The translations under genes and the position numbers were made by a program. The notes beneath the pieces were generated by a model. That model had not been told where the DNA came from and did not search any database. It was given only the letters and a program-made list of their open reading frames with translations. Below, in pieces: positions 47,152-59,502 of a stretch of 64,000 nucleotides of DNA. Numbering within the stretch: the first letter of the stretch is position 1; every line of letters begins with the position of its first letter. The stretch comes from Rhizophagus clarus (Eukaryota; Glomeromycota; Glomeromycetes; Glomerales; Glomeraceae), in contig BLAL01000016.1 in NCBI GenBank assembly GCA_015698045.1, positions 1,251,501-1,315,500 on the forward strand, given 5' to 3'.

Positions 47152-47802
47152 GAAATTATTTGAACTAAGGAAAGGAAATGGTTAAAGGACGAACGCGAAA
47201 TAAAAAGTGAAATTTTTTTTCAGGTAGTTAATCTGGACTTGTAGCCTAATTTGGATAAGATTTCTAATTTCCATATATAGTAAATCTTCATTTCTGATAT
47301 ACGACGCGCTTAAGTTCGTTTTTCACAATCCAGTTACCAATATGCAATTTCACCCAATCCATCAAACTCCCAAATTAATAAAGTCTGCGAGAATGTATGT
47401 ATGCAAGCTGGTTTTGATATTGAATTGAAAAAGTTAAAGTATTTGAATACTTCCAAAAGAACCAAAATTCAACAAGAGGAGAGACACCACAAAGAAGCAG
47501 AGCATTATTAGGATATTGGTCACAAATGATCGATGATGATGTTTTATTGATGCGAATCAATGTAATATTTAATTTATCTGTCAGAGCAACTTAACAATTT
47601 TCGAAGTCGTCAAAAGTTATCTCATTATGATCCAAATGTTCGTGCGTAGTGATCGGTACATCAGTACATGGTTACATAAACAGAGTCAACATTTTATGTT
47701 GAATCATGTGATCTATATAAATTCCATTTCGTTCTGTTCTTACGATAAAACAAATAAAATCTTGAATAAAAATTTATGCTTAATATTTTGTTTTAGTAAA
47801 AA
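47152..47802. promoter_or_regulatory. Shared upstream region of MGM1 and DCN1-like genes
   Basis: This 651-bp region lies between divergent starts. It has no repeat element and no recognised gene; the minus-strand frame 47560-47375 shows no family features. Regulatory sites are not obvious. Confidence 0.45.
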
Positions 47803-49244
47803 ATGGTAAGATTTAATATTTTTGAAAATTATCAATTTTCCTTCTTCCTAAAGTTTACCTTTATTTTACTATAGAATTCGTTAAAATCCACCCAAAAAGA
47901 AAAGGTCAGACAATTTATGGCATTTACAAGCGCCAGGTAATGTTATGTCGATACTATATGTTAGATCAATATTTTTTTCTTGTTCATTTGATTTTAAATA
48001 ACTTTTTTGTTCCAGTGAAAGAGTTTCCATCCGAAAACTTAAAGAATGCAACTGGAACGTCGAGGTAGCAGTAGACGCTTTTTTCAATGATCAATCTAGT
48101 GGTGGTAACACTTGGAGAGCTTTCAATACAACTAACTCAACAGGCGTTGACACTTATAAACTTAATCAAATCTTTTCTAAATATAAAGGTGTGTTACTGG
48201 TTTTTTTATTAACGCGTAACTTATTGTCAAATAAATAATCACACTAAAAAGGATTGATCTATTAGAGATTCATTAATTCTTCGTAAAGATTTACCCCCTT
48301 AAATGGATCTTATTTTCGTTCAAAGATATAAATTTTTTAATTAGTTCGACTTTCTTTTGTATGAATAGATAAAGATGAAGATGCTATGCTAGTTGATGGA
48401 ATATTAGAATATTGTAACGATCTTGGCGTTGCTCCTGAAGATGTTGTAATGTTAGTTTTGGCTTGGAATCTCGAGGCAGAAAAAATTGAGTTTAAACGTC
48501 AGGGTTTTATTAACGGATGGACTAAATTAAGGTATTTAATGATGCGAGAATCTCAATTATATATTTAACTATATTTTTTTTATTCTTTAGATGCGATTCT
48601 ATCGAAAAAATGCGTGCGGCTATACCTCAACTTCGACAATCATTGAAGAATGAAAGTACATTCAAGGATATTTATCAATTTACGTTTAAGTTTGGATTAA
48701 GTGAAAATCAAAAATCTTTGAGTAGGTGTTTTCATACTTTTTTTTTATATGTATAGATATGATTTAATCATTATCCTTATATTTTTAAAGGTCTCGATGT
48801 AGCATTAGAATATTGGCGGATGTTGTTGAGTGATCGTTGGCCTCATCTTGATATATGGATAGATTTTGTTAAGGTGAGAATAAATCAATCTTTGAATATT
48901 TAATTTTATGGTTTACTTAACATTTCCATTAATTAGGAAAAGCATGGCAAGTCGATTTCTAAGGATACTTGGAACTTGGTACAAACAATATTATTGTTTT
49001 CTTAATTATATTTGTAGAATCTGTTATTAATTCATCAATTTTCCTTTTAGTTGCTCGAATTTATCAAACAAATCAATCTCGAGCTTTCAAATTATGATTC
49101 TGAAGGTTTGTTCTGATATTTCTCAAAAGGTTATATTATAGCGTACAATTTTCTTATTTTCTTCTTCCTTTAGGTGCTTGGCCGGTCCTTATCGATGAAT
49201 TTGTAGATTATGCTAGAGAAAAACTAGGATTGCCCGCGCCTTAA
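47803..49244 (+). CDS. DCN1: DCN1-like cullin neddylation factor
   Basis: This E3-like scaffold promotes attachment of NEDD8/Rub1 to cullins. Nine exons join to 260 residues. The first coding exon is just the ATG (47803-47805), spliced to 47875-47936, then 48016-48188, 48369-48531, 48591-48721, 48791-48873, 48937-48978, 49051-49105 and 49174-49244. The product starts MNSLKSTQKEKVRQFM with a UBA-like domain (ECNWNVEVAVDAFF). The PONY domain follows, with LDVALEYWRMLLSDRW, the cullin-binding DFVK region, and WPVLIDEFVDYARE at the end. The single-codon first exon is supported by homology of the following start and by correct phase, but the 5' untranslated part was not determined. Confidence 0.92.
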
Positions 49245-49873
49245 GAAGAATATCAATTTTCAATGTACGAATGTACTTATGTTCAAATATTTTGTTCATA
49301 TTTTGTTGATTGGATGTAGAAATAGTGTGCTATTATATGAGTACGATTAAATATTTACTTAAAACATTTTTATATTCATATTTTTTTTATCCAGATACTT
49401 TATCATCTTTTTTATAAATTTTATAAATAGATAGTTCGTTTATTAGGTTATTTTTAGAGTATTTATGCTCTAAGTTAAAAAGCTTTAGGTTTTTAAGATG
49501 ATAATTGTAAATTATTCTGCGCATTTAAATTTTCGAAGTATCTTCATTCTTTTAAAAAAGGATATTTGATTTAAAGATTTAAAACAATCGATTCTGCGTT
49601 ACTGCGGCCTTTTTCAATATAAAATTGTACATTATAAATAATGATTAGTCACAAAGCCATGTGGACTTCAGTTTATCTGGGGCAACATGAAATTGGAATT
49701 TTAGAATTTAAAAATCAAGAACCAATCAAAACAATTTCCGCAAACTTTTTTTTTTTTTTTTTTTTGAAACAATTTTAAAATTGGATAGCGTTAGTTTTTT
49801 TATTTCATAAATTCTTGCTTACGACCCGGAGATCTTTTTTAACGTTTGCATAATAAAATTTGATAAGAACGGC
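49245..49873. other. Intergenic between DCN1-like and TIA1-like genes
   Basis: The 3' region of the DCN1-like gene and the promoter and leader of the next gene lie here. A 17-base T run occurs at about 49747-49764. No gene is seen. Confidence 0.5.
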
Positions 49874-50272
49874 ATGAACATAAACATGGGCGCCACTGAT
49901 GAAGGATGTAAAAGTCTCTACGTGGGTAACCTTGATCCAAGGGTAACTGACAACATGCTTCATGAGATCTTTGGCGTAGCAGGATCAGTAAATAATACGA
50001 AAATTATTCCTGATAAAAATGTGAGTTGACTTATCATCACGACAGGCCAGTACGAATATAAGGATAGAGGGGGTTTTGGCTGAAGCTTAATCTTGATCAG
50101 ATTGGCAAATTTGCTTTTTTTTCTTGAAAACGAGGCGCTTTTGAAGCAAGTTCTTTATTGGAATAACCTAATGGCTGACCTAAGCTGGACACTCGAGTTG
50201 CGCAATTGACGCAGCTCAAAGGTTGGATTTCCTTTATCTTCCCTCGATATTTGTATTTCTTTCTTTCTTTTG

Positions 50273-50303
<31 letters not shown>

Positions 50304-51668
50304 TATTATTGTTATTTCGACTTTCCTTTCCTTTTAGTTTTTTTTTTTATTCATTTTATTTTATTTATTTTAAATATATGATGTTCTATTTTTTTTCTTT
50401 TTTTTTCTCTTTGTGAAACATCTACCTAACGTTTTGATCAAAGTTATATATGTACTTTTTTGCAGCTTTAGTTTGTGTGGGGCGACAGAGTGTAAAATAC
50501 AAGACAGAGTACCGAGTTGGCTCGTATGCTGATCTCTTAATCTTAAAATTTAGAAATGTGGACGCCTTGCTTATTTAAACATTTCTATTGAATTATGATA
50601 ACTGACAAAAAATTAATTTTTTTCATTTTCTTTTATCGTCAGTACCAGCATGGAGGTTTAAACTACGGATTTGTTGAATTTAATGATCATCGTTCTGCTG
50701 AACAGGCTCTCTCGACTCTTAATGGTCGAAAAATATACAACATGGTATTTAAATTTAATTTTATTATTTTACCTACATTAATCTAAGTTTATCTCTCATG
50801 ATTAACCACTTTGTTTAAATTCATTAGGAAATCAAAGTGAATTGGGCTTTCCAAGGACAACAAGGTCATAAAGAAGATACATCAAGTATGTATTATCACT
50901 ATTTATTTCCTATTGAGTGCTCATCGTGTTACGTTGCTGAACCCGTTTGTTTTTTTCCTTCATTTTCTTTTATTTTTTCTTTATTATTTTATTTTTTTTT
51001 TTATTTTTTTTTTTTTATTTTTTTTATTATTCGCGCTTTATTATTTATAATAAACTAAGATCATTACCACATCTTTGTTGGTGATTTGAGTCCTGAAGTT
51101 AACGATGAAGTGCTTGCCAAAGCTTTCAGTGCATTTGGAAGCATGTCGTAAGTAATTAAAATTATCTTAAATCTTAATTGTTTTATAATTTTTTAATATT
51201 CATGCAAACATAATGTTTTTTCTCAGAGATGCTCGTGTCATGTGGGACGTCAACTCCGGTAAATCCAGAGGATACGGATTTGTAGCTTTCCGTGATAAAA
51301 CCGTAAGTCTTGGAGATGACCACCGTTAATGGATTGTCGACTGTAGCGGTTAAGATACTTTTTGACGAAAATGATTGCGAATTTAAATGAAATTTCGTTT
51401 TATGCATAAAATTAAATACTTACAACTTCATTCTATATTATAGGACGCTGAACAAGCTATCGCAACAATGAATGGTGGGTGGAGATATCACATCAGTAGT
51501 TTAATTTATTTAATTTACACTAGAAGACAAGTATTGATTTTATTGTGTCTTTTTCGATTAGGTGAATGGCTCGGAAGTCGTGCAATCCGATGCAATTGGG
51601 CCAACCAAAAAGGTCAACCAGGTCCTGGAAGCACAACATCAGAACGACAAGGTAACATATCGCGGTTT

Positions 51669-51712
<44 letters not shown>

Positions 51713-52676
51713 TCAATTGTTGATATTGGAGCATTTGTACGAATTAGGAGGGAACTCTACGCAAGCGCCGCAATTATCGTACGAAATCGTCGTTGCGCAA
51801 ACTCCTCACTACAATAGTACAGTATACGTTGGTAATTTAACGCCTTCCACCACACGTAAGTTTCAATCAAGTTGGCTGGTTTATTATGTATTTAAATTAA
51901 TCTGATTTTTTTTCACAATACTTTAGAGGAACACCTGATGCCATATTTCCAGCAATTCGGATATATCATTGAAGTCCGCATGCAAGCAGATCGTGGTTTC
52001 GCATTCGTAAAGTAAGTTATTACTTCTTTTATGCTTATATCTTTTGAAAATTTCACTTTGACTAACTTTACAATAATATTTAGACTAGATACGCACGAAA
52101 ACGCGGCTAGTGCAATTGTAAATCTTCAAAATACGAATATCAACGGTAGAATCATTAAGGTAATATCATGTTGAAACAATAGTATTCAATATATAGTTAA
52201 ACGTATAATGTTAAACATATAATTAACCCGGTCTCCCAATTTAGTGCTCCTGGGGAAAAGATAGGGCTCCAGAACAATCAACTGCTGCTACCTATCATAC
52301 TTATAACGTGCCAGGCACAGCTTATAATTATAGTCCATATGGATATTATGGCAATCACGCAGCTCATCATTATGCAACACCAGAAACTGGTTATGATCTC
52401 CCACCTGGTATGTCCGCTCCACCACAATCTCTAGCATCTATTGATGGAGCAACTGCAGCAGCAGTAGCAGCAAGTCAACATGCCACTGCAGGTTGGGAGC
52501 AATATTACAATAATGGTACTTATGATGCATATGGACAATATTATTACGGTTACGGTACTCAAGCCGCTGGCACCGGAGCTCCAGGTGCTCCGGGAATGGC
52601 GACACCAACTTCCCCACACACGGTTCCTGGTGGTCATCCGCCACCATCAGGTGGAAGTGCTTATACTAGTAATTGA
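49874..52676 (+). CDS. TIA1/Pub1/Nam8-like protein with three RRMs
   Basis: This RNA-binding protein binds U-rich RNA and acts in pre-mRNA splicing and mRNA stability in related fungi and animals. Eleven exons (49874-50020, 50643-50744, 50828-50885, 51060-51147, 51227-51302, 51444-51474, 51562-51651, 51748-51855, 51927-52011, 52084-52159, 52245-52676) give 430 residues. Each RRM shows RNP2 and RNP1: SLYVGNL with NYGFVEF, HIFVGDL with GYGFVAF, and TVYVGNL with GFAFVKL. The C-terminus is rich in Gly, Ala, Tyr, Gln and Pro. Intron 1 is long (622 nt), and introns 1, 3 and 7 contain long T tracts, the seventh with 41 consecutive T (51671-51711) starting 20 nt after its donor. Those tracts match the ligand of the encoded protein. 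Confidence 0.93.
51671..51711 (+). repeat. 41-base T homopolymer in an intron
   Basis: The run starts 20 nt downstream of the 5' splice site at 51651/51652 in the TIA1-like gene. Similar but interrupted T tracts occupy intron 1 (50275-50405) and intron 3 (50948-51035). U-tracts just after weak donors are the sites where TIA1-type proteins recruit U1 snRNP. Confidence 0.9.
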
Positions 52677-53534
52677 AAGGTAAACTTATTGAGAGAAAAA
52701 AAAATAAGATATGTAGAATCAAAGATAAAAATTTAATCATATTATTGCAGCAGTCTTTATGAGCAAATTTTCTTCCTATTTGTTAATCCTTTTATTTCTT
52801 TCTCTTTTTTCTCGTTTGCAACATTATATATATATTTTCATTCACAAAAGAAACTTTCGACATATGTTATAGTTAAGCTAAATCTGTTTTATTAAATAAG
52901 TGTTCAATTGTTTTTTTTTTTTAATTTTATAGTTTCACAAAGTTATTAATTTTATGACCTTATTTTTGATTATTATTTATACTTTCTTTTGCAAATAATG
53001 AACTATTCTATCATACATAACACAGATAATACATTTATATATATATTATCAGTTTTTATTATTTCAAACAAAAAAAAAAAAATATTATATATATATATAT
53101 ATATACATACATATATTATTTCTTACACACTAGTTAACTTGTTTTTTACTTTCAATTAAAGAAAAAAAAAAAGGAAGAATCTTTTTTTGGGCCATTTATT
53201 TTCTTAATTTTTTGATATGAAATAGAAATAAAAGTCTTTAACCAGATCAAATTGGTATTTACGAAAGTATTCCACGATAAATTTTTACCTAATAATTGTT
53301 CGAAAATTACTTTTAACCCAATTGAACTTTGAACTTGGAAAACATAGATGAGTACAGTAATAAACTAATATAAGTAAATATATTGTGAATAGTACTAAAA
53401 ACCAGTATAAACTCAAGAATTAACTATCAAAATCATCTATAAAGATTATAATTTTTTTCATCCATTCACTTCCAGCAAAAAAACATCAAGAAAATCATCA
53501 GAAGACGTGATTTCTTTACGATGACGAAAAATTA
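52677..53534. other. Intergenic between convergent genes
   Basis: This stretch has the 3' ends of the TIA1-like and AMPK gamma genes. Simple TA repeats occur at about 53085-53115 and poly-A/T runs elsewhere. No coding sequence is seen. Confidence 0.6.
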
Positions 53535-55185
53535 TCAAGTGACTAAATAGCGCATGATATCAGATAAAGAAACAATTCCTTGTAATCTGTTTTCAGAATC
53601 TACAACTATTAAACGATGCACTTGAGACTTTTTTATTAAATCGAATATTGAGTGAAGTGTATCATTTAATGTACATGTATGAACTCCAGGAAAATCCTAC
53701 AAATAATGGCACATAAATAGTTAATGAAGAAAAGAAAAAAAGAAAAAAAATAGTTTAAATTAAAAGATACCTCTGGTCGACGTAATAATGCTTTGACAAC
53801 TGGAAGATCCATCTCACGGTATGACCCAGTTCGGATTAAAGTCTATTAATTATAAAGATTAAAGTCAAATGTCAGATAAAATCATAACATTTTATATGAA
53901 ATATTTTATTTAATATATTTACCATTACATCAACTGAATCATATACATTTAATACCTTATCTGAAATAAAAGAATAATTAAATGTATTAGTTAGATAAAA
54001 TAAAAAAAAAAAAAAAAATATTATTTTTTGATTACCATTTTCATCAATTATAGGAACTGAAGATATTCGACGCTCAACAAGAAGATTTACAATTTCAATA
54101 ACAGGAGTAGACATTCGTGCAGTAGCAATATTTTCATAAACACCAATCTTAATCTCCGATAATGGTTTTTTTAACGCTTTAATTTCCATACACTAAATAT
54201 AATCATAAAAAAACGCGTGAATATCATGCATCATATGGTAATGTGTAAACCAACTCAAAACTCACATTCATTGCTATAAATTTCAATATCCTGTATTGGG
54301 TTAATACAGATACGATCATTTCTTGACCGGTTTCAGAATCTATATCAACTAATGGTAATCGATGTGCACGTGCTTCTACTAATAATTTACATGCTTCATA
54401 TAATGATTTAAGAGGATGTATTGACAATAATTGCGGTGGTGGTGCTCCAACGCGATTTTCAACATCTATTTAATTCATATATTTCATAAATTTACGCGTT
54501 CTTCTTATTATAATTTAAAAAAATTTTTTATTGATACTAATATTGTAAATTACATTTACCTCTTAATTGTTGAATTTGAAATTGTTCGATTTCTTCCATA
54601 GCAGCAGAATAAGAAGAATGTTTATAATATTGTATTAAATTTATAAAATCTGATACAGTTAACATTCCAGCAAATTTTTGATTTGTTGAATCCCATAATG
54701 GTGCCGATACGACTCCTAATTATTAAAAATTTTCATTTTATGGTATCAATTGTAATAACTGTTTTATTAATTTAATTAATTTATAAAGAATATAAATGAA
54801 ACTTAGACAAGTTCACTTTTAGTGATAATTAACTAAAAAAAGAAAGGAAGAAAGAAAGAAAAAATAAACGAGAAATACCATTTTGCATTAAAGCGGCAAG
54901 AGCTTTTTTAACAAGCAAACTTGTATCCAAAACAATTACTCTATAACTAACAGGTAATACATCATAAGAAGAATGTTGTTTTAAAAAATTACAAACGAGT
55001 CTCTTTGAAGTATTATTTGTTTCACTATTTGAGTCTAAACTACTTGTGCGTGGTTTTTCGTTTGTTGAAAAAATATTTTGCGTAATGCTTTGAAATTGTG
55101 TAAAATTTATTCCTGAATATGATGCGGGTCCATCATAATCTCTTGGTGTTAAGTTTGGTGTATTAAGATAACTTTTTTCATTCAT
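53535..55185 (-). CDS. SNF4: AMPK gamma subunit (SNF4-like), four CBS domains
   Basis: This is the regulatory, adenine-nucleotide-sensing subunit of the SNF1/AMP-activated kinase complex, which switches metabolism under energy stress. Seven exons (55185-54879, 54715-54560, 54465-54266, 54192-54036, 53960-53923, 53842-53771, 53696-53535) give 363 residues. The N-terminal part is Ser/Thr/Asn-rich. CBS pairs are visible: KKALAALMQNGVVSAPLWD then FAGMLTVSDFI; ARAHRLPLVDID then VLTQYRILKFI; VERRISSVPIIDENG then DSVDVM; and KKSQVHRLIVVD then LQGIVSLSDIMRYL. The HRLPLVD and HRLIVVD histidine/arginine residues fit nucleotide-contacting positions of the family. It is divergent from QCR6 over 169 bp. 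Confidence 0.93.
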
Positions 55186-55354
55186 GGAGAGCAGAATTGG
55201 TAATGAAAATTATAAAATTACAGAATTAACAGATTTTCCCGCAGATTTTTCACATGGTATGTACATGTACATATATATATTAAGAAAAACCATTTTTTTT
55301 TTTTTTTTTCATCTATTCGACTAAATTAACTAAATTTCATTAAAATAAAAAATT
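55186..55354. promoter_or_regulatory. Compact bidirectional promoter of SNF4-like and QCR6 genes
   Basis: Only 169 bp separate the AMPK gamma start (minus) from the QCR6 start (plus). Shared control of an energy sensor and a respiratory subunit is plausible but is inferred from spacing alone. Confidence 0.5.
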
Positions 55355-55920
55355 ATGTCTCAAAAAAATTCCAACACAGCTAATACAACCACAAAAGAAA
55401 TTAGTATTATTCCTATTGTTCATGCCGAAGCTCCAGCTAAAGAACCTGAAGATGCTGAAGAAATACCCGAAGAACCCGTTGACCCAAAACCTGCGATTGT
55501 AGAAGGTAATTCAAAATTTAAAATATCGGAAGAAAAAATAAATGAAAATTCAACAAAGCTCAGATGATTAAATTCAATTAGAATGTGGTGAAACTTCTGC
55601 CTGCAAACCTTTAAAACATCACCTTGAAGAATGTGCTCGTCGTGTTGAAGAAGGTGGGACCGATGAAAATTGTAAGTTTTTTTATTTTTTACTTGCCCAC
55701 TTTAAATAATAAAAATGATGATAAACTTATTTTATAATCAATGTAATTAAATTAAAAGGCGCCGAAGAATTTTTACATTTTATGCATTGTGTAGACCATT
55801 GTGTAAGTTCAATGACCTTCGTTTCTTCTAAAATTGTTTAAAAATCTGATTTATTTCAAACTTTTTTTTTTTTTATAATAAATATAGGCTGCGCCGAAAA
55901 TTTTTGCAGCATTAAAATAA
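55355..55920 (+). CDS. QCR6: Complex III hinge protein QCR6/UQCRH
   Basis: This acidic subunit of the mitochondrial cytochrome bc1 complex helps dock cytochrome c. Exons 55355-55505, 55582-55671, 55759-55802 and 55888-55920 give 105 residues. The N-terminal half is Glu/Pro-rich (EPEDAEEIPEEPVDPK). The conserved C-terminal half has paired cysteines in CKPLKHHLEEC and CAEEFLHFMHCVDHC, which form the family's disulfide hairpin, and ends AAPKIFAALK. The first intron contains an in-frame stop at 55566, so splicing at 55506/55581 is required. Confidence 0.93.
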
Positions 55921-56556
55921 TAATAAAAATTAAATTTGAATTAAAAAAAAGAAATTTGCTTATTCTGCTTATTAACCTATTTAACAAAAATAAAAATTAT
56001 TGTTTTCTATTAATTATTGATGTAATCTTTACTTGTTCATTAATGCTGAACCGAAATCAATTTCATGAATGAAGATCTGCAAACCAAAATGATATATTAG
56101 GTTACACGTCTCTTTCTCATATTCGGAATTTTTTACATTGTTGAATGTTAACATTTATTTCAAAAATTTCTGGGGATAATGTAAATAAATAAATTTAACA
56201 AAGAAAATAAACAAACGCGTTTCACGAATTAAATACGTCAAGTTTCAGAACTTAAGTGGCTTTGACATTAATACGATAAATTTTGAAATGTCGCCAATAA
56301 TATTTGTCTTATATTATCTCGTGGTAAATTGTTTAAATTAGAAATCTTATTAATATTCGTACATTCTCAATAAACCAAATTGATCTTATGAATCTTTTTT
56401 TTAATTTCGTAATTTAATTTTTGGGGGATACAGATAAAAAAATATTAGTAATGTTAATAAATTTTAATTTAAAAGTCAATGTTTCTTTAATTAATTGATC
56501 GTGCTTGTAAATTTCTATTTAAATGTTGCAATTTTTCCTGAATCATGAAATAAAAT
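55921..56556. other. Intergenic, no gene seen
   Basis: AT-rich sequence between QCR6 and the HMG-like frame. No repeat or recognised motif stands out. Confidence 0.5.
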
Positions 56557-56877
56557 TTGAAGAAAATTTTGTTTTTATTACAAAAAAAAACCTTCTTCAT
56601 TATGATCAAAATTCTCAATTTGCCTCTTCCTGTAGTACCTCAGGACTTTGTCCCTAAAAATAAAACCAAAAAGAAAGAAAAGAAACCTAGTGCATTTGAT
56701 GTATATAGGCTTGCGTGCATTAGGACAATGCAGTTTTTTGACATTAATGTTCAAAATCCCGCAGTATTTATTAGCAAATCTTTCTATAAAGAAGATGAAC
56801 ATATTAGAAGTTTTTGTCAATTAGTTGCAATCGAAGCGTACAACATGATAAAATTGGATCCTTCACTTGAGACCTGA
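56557..56877 (+). CDS. Possible divergent HMG-box protein
   Basis: A 106-residue frame contains a Lys-rich segment (NKTKKKEKKPSAFDVYR) followed by about 55 residues whose spacing recalls a MATA-type HMG box: PSAFDVYR at the first helix, then VFISKSFYKEDEHIRSF and LVAIEAYNMIKLDPSL at the third. Rhizophagus carries many such boxes. Key aromatic residues of a typical box, such as the second-helix Trp, are absent (Phe or Tyr instead), so the assignment is weak. The likely start is the ATG at 56602 (MIKILNLPLP); the first 15 codons look like leader sequence. No intron is seen. Confidence 0.45.
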   Translation: MKKILFLLQKKTFFIMIKILNLPLPVVPQDFVPKNKTKKKEKKPSAFDVYRLACIRTMQFFDINVQNPAVFISKSFYKEDEHIRSFCQLVAIEAYNMIKLDPSLET

Positions 56878-59502
56878 TGCCGGACATCAGAATCAACTTG
56901 ATTTTGATTATATTATGTAATAGTTTTTTTTTCCTAAGAAATTATAATAGTTTTTTTTTAGATATATGTACAGTATGTATATTTTTAGATTATGACTCAT
57001 ATGAATTTAGGTTAGCTTATGTACTTATGTTGGTTAATATGCCATTTTACTGCTTGAGACCATTATGTAATACTAAATAACAAATAAGTTACGTATACAA
57101 GGAATATTGTGGCACAGTAAATTTTTTATTTTTTTTTTAATTTTAACTACTACTATTATTTAAGTTAAAAGAATAAGTGTAATACATTAAATAAACCTTA
57201 AAGATTATAGCATAAATAATTACCGTAACATTACTGTATAATATACTGTATATATGCATTTTAAATAAATATTTTAAAATGTTAAATTTAAACCTTTAAT
57301 AAAATAAATAAAAAATGTGATTTAAATTAATTGTATTATAAAATATTGATTTATAGTATACTGTATTTCATATTTTTTTATAATAGTATATAATAATTGA
57401 TATCTTCTTCTAGAAATCAAGAGTATTTTATATCTAAAAATACTTTATTCCAAACATATGACCACTTTGTAGAAAAAATCCTATGATTAACAGTACATAA
57501 ATGGAGTTTCATATAGAAATTAGTTATATATTCATTACTACTAGATAACTTATCATATATTATTTATTTATTAAATAAATATACAAATATACTGTAATAT
57601 TAAAAAAAATTTTGTTAATAAATTATATATTTACTTTTTAAATATAATTATAATTTAATAATAGTTTATATCAAAGGTAACTTAACTAATAATTTTAAAT
57701 TTTGTAAAAAATTCAATATTTTTATTATCCTATTATGTATAAGTTTTGATTTTATACAATAATAAAATTAATTATAAATAATTTTAATATATCAAGAATC
57801 CAAACAATATATATATAAGTAACAAAAAAATTTGCTTATTTATCATATAACATTTTTTTTTAAATCATAAAATTTTATATATTAAAAAATAAAATATAAA
57901 AAAAAGTCATATTTATAAATGCATAATAGGAAGTTAAAATTTTTGAAAATTATATATAGATCTTGTATAATAAGAGGTAATATTCTTATTAGTATTATTA
58001 TTTATTACATTTATAAATTTTTAATACTTTAATATAGATTAAAAATCTTTATAAATTGAATAAATTATCTTTATTTTAAATGATTTTCTTATAAAAGATT
58101 CTTAATATATATAATATATGGAATTTAAAAAAATATATATATATGCATTATACATATAATATATTATTGATATATGCATTAATCAAAATTTAAAATTATA
58201 TACTTGTATATAATAGTATTAACAATAACTTTAGTTAGTATGTATAATGATAATATATTAGATATATCATATATATACTGTATATATAGTAAACGAAAAA
58301 AGTCTTTAGAAAAACATTTCTGTTTATTGTGCAATAAATAAATGTTTGTAATATATAAAAATTTGCGAACATACTCTTGTAATGTAAAAAATTAGATATC
58401 AAAAGTATATTAGTAACAGACTATATGTTATCTGTCTATTAAAATATAAATCACCTAAAAATTATTAGAAAAAAATGAGTTAGCTAATTTTAATTAATTG
58501 AGCAACTTTAAAAAGCAGTTTTATAGTAAATATCTAGCTAAATTTAATATTTTATTTGTTGAATCATTTAAAAAACTTAAAAATCATGAAATTTTTGATT
58601 AATGTAATTTAAAGACACTATAACACAAATTTTTATTAAGAAATCACATATTATGTATTAAAATAAAAATATTTTTCAGACCTATTTTTATATAAAACTT
58701 ATATATTTTTAATGAGTTATAAGTTAATTATTGGCTAGATATTAACTGAAAAAATTATTTTGAAGATTTTTTTCATCCACTATATATGTATTTTTTTTTT
58801 TATATTCAAAAATCATATTTAGCTTTATTGAATAAAACAAAGATATAATAGAAATAAATACAAAGTTCATTTAATAAATAAAACTAAAAATACTTATTTT
58901 TAACTACTAGTTTATATAGATCTATTAAATCAAACCTACCCAATTAAGAATCAGTAAAGTCAAATATAACTTATAAATTTCAATTAATAATTGGTATTAC
59001 TATATAATAATATAGGAGTAATATATATATATGCTCTTCTAATTCTCCTTCATAATCCTCATAAGGTATAACTAAAATTGATCATAATCAATACCAATTT
59101 ACTCAAATGATATATAAATATGATGCTGAAGTAAATATAAAGTTGGTAAGATTTTTTTTTTAATAAAACTTCAATAGAAGATCTTATTTATAAGAATTAT
59201 TCTATCCTATTTCTCACCTTTAACTAGTATAAATACATTAAGAGAAAGAAAAATAATTAATACCAAACTTCTTTTACAGAATTTTAATCAGTTTAACTAA
59301 AAATCAATATGTGTTAGCAAAATTCAAAATAAATAATCCAATTACATCTTTACTCTTATTTGGATCGTCTAACAAAGTCCTATAAAAAAAATTATATCAA
59401 ATTATTAAAATACTGATCTATATTCCAATATCTCTAACCCTTCCAAAATTTTAATTAAAAAAAAAATTAAGAGCTAAAATATAGACAAATAAGAAATAAC
59501 TA
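56878..59502. other. AT-rich gene desert
   Basis: This 2.6-kb stretch is extremely AT-rich, with many TATATA runs and almost no GC-rich words. I see no coding frame with family features, no array with constant period, and no clear inverted-repeat pair. Composition alone could suggest organelle DNA, but no organelle gene is visible and it is continuous with spliced nuclear genes. Confidence 0.6.

Noticed and set aside
51468..51905. 145-residue frame with a Phe run in the TIA1-like gene
   Set aside because: It reads through two introns including the T41 tract. The spliced RRM frame explains the exons.
56878..59502. Mitochondrial DNA insertion
   Set aside because: The AT content fits, but I found no rRNA, tRNA or respiratory gene fragment.
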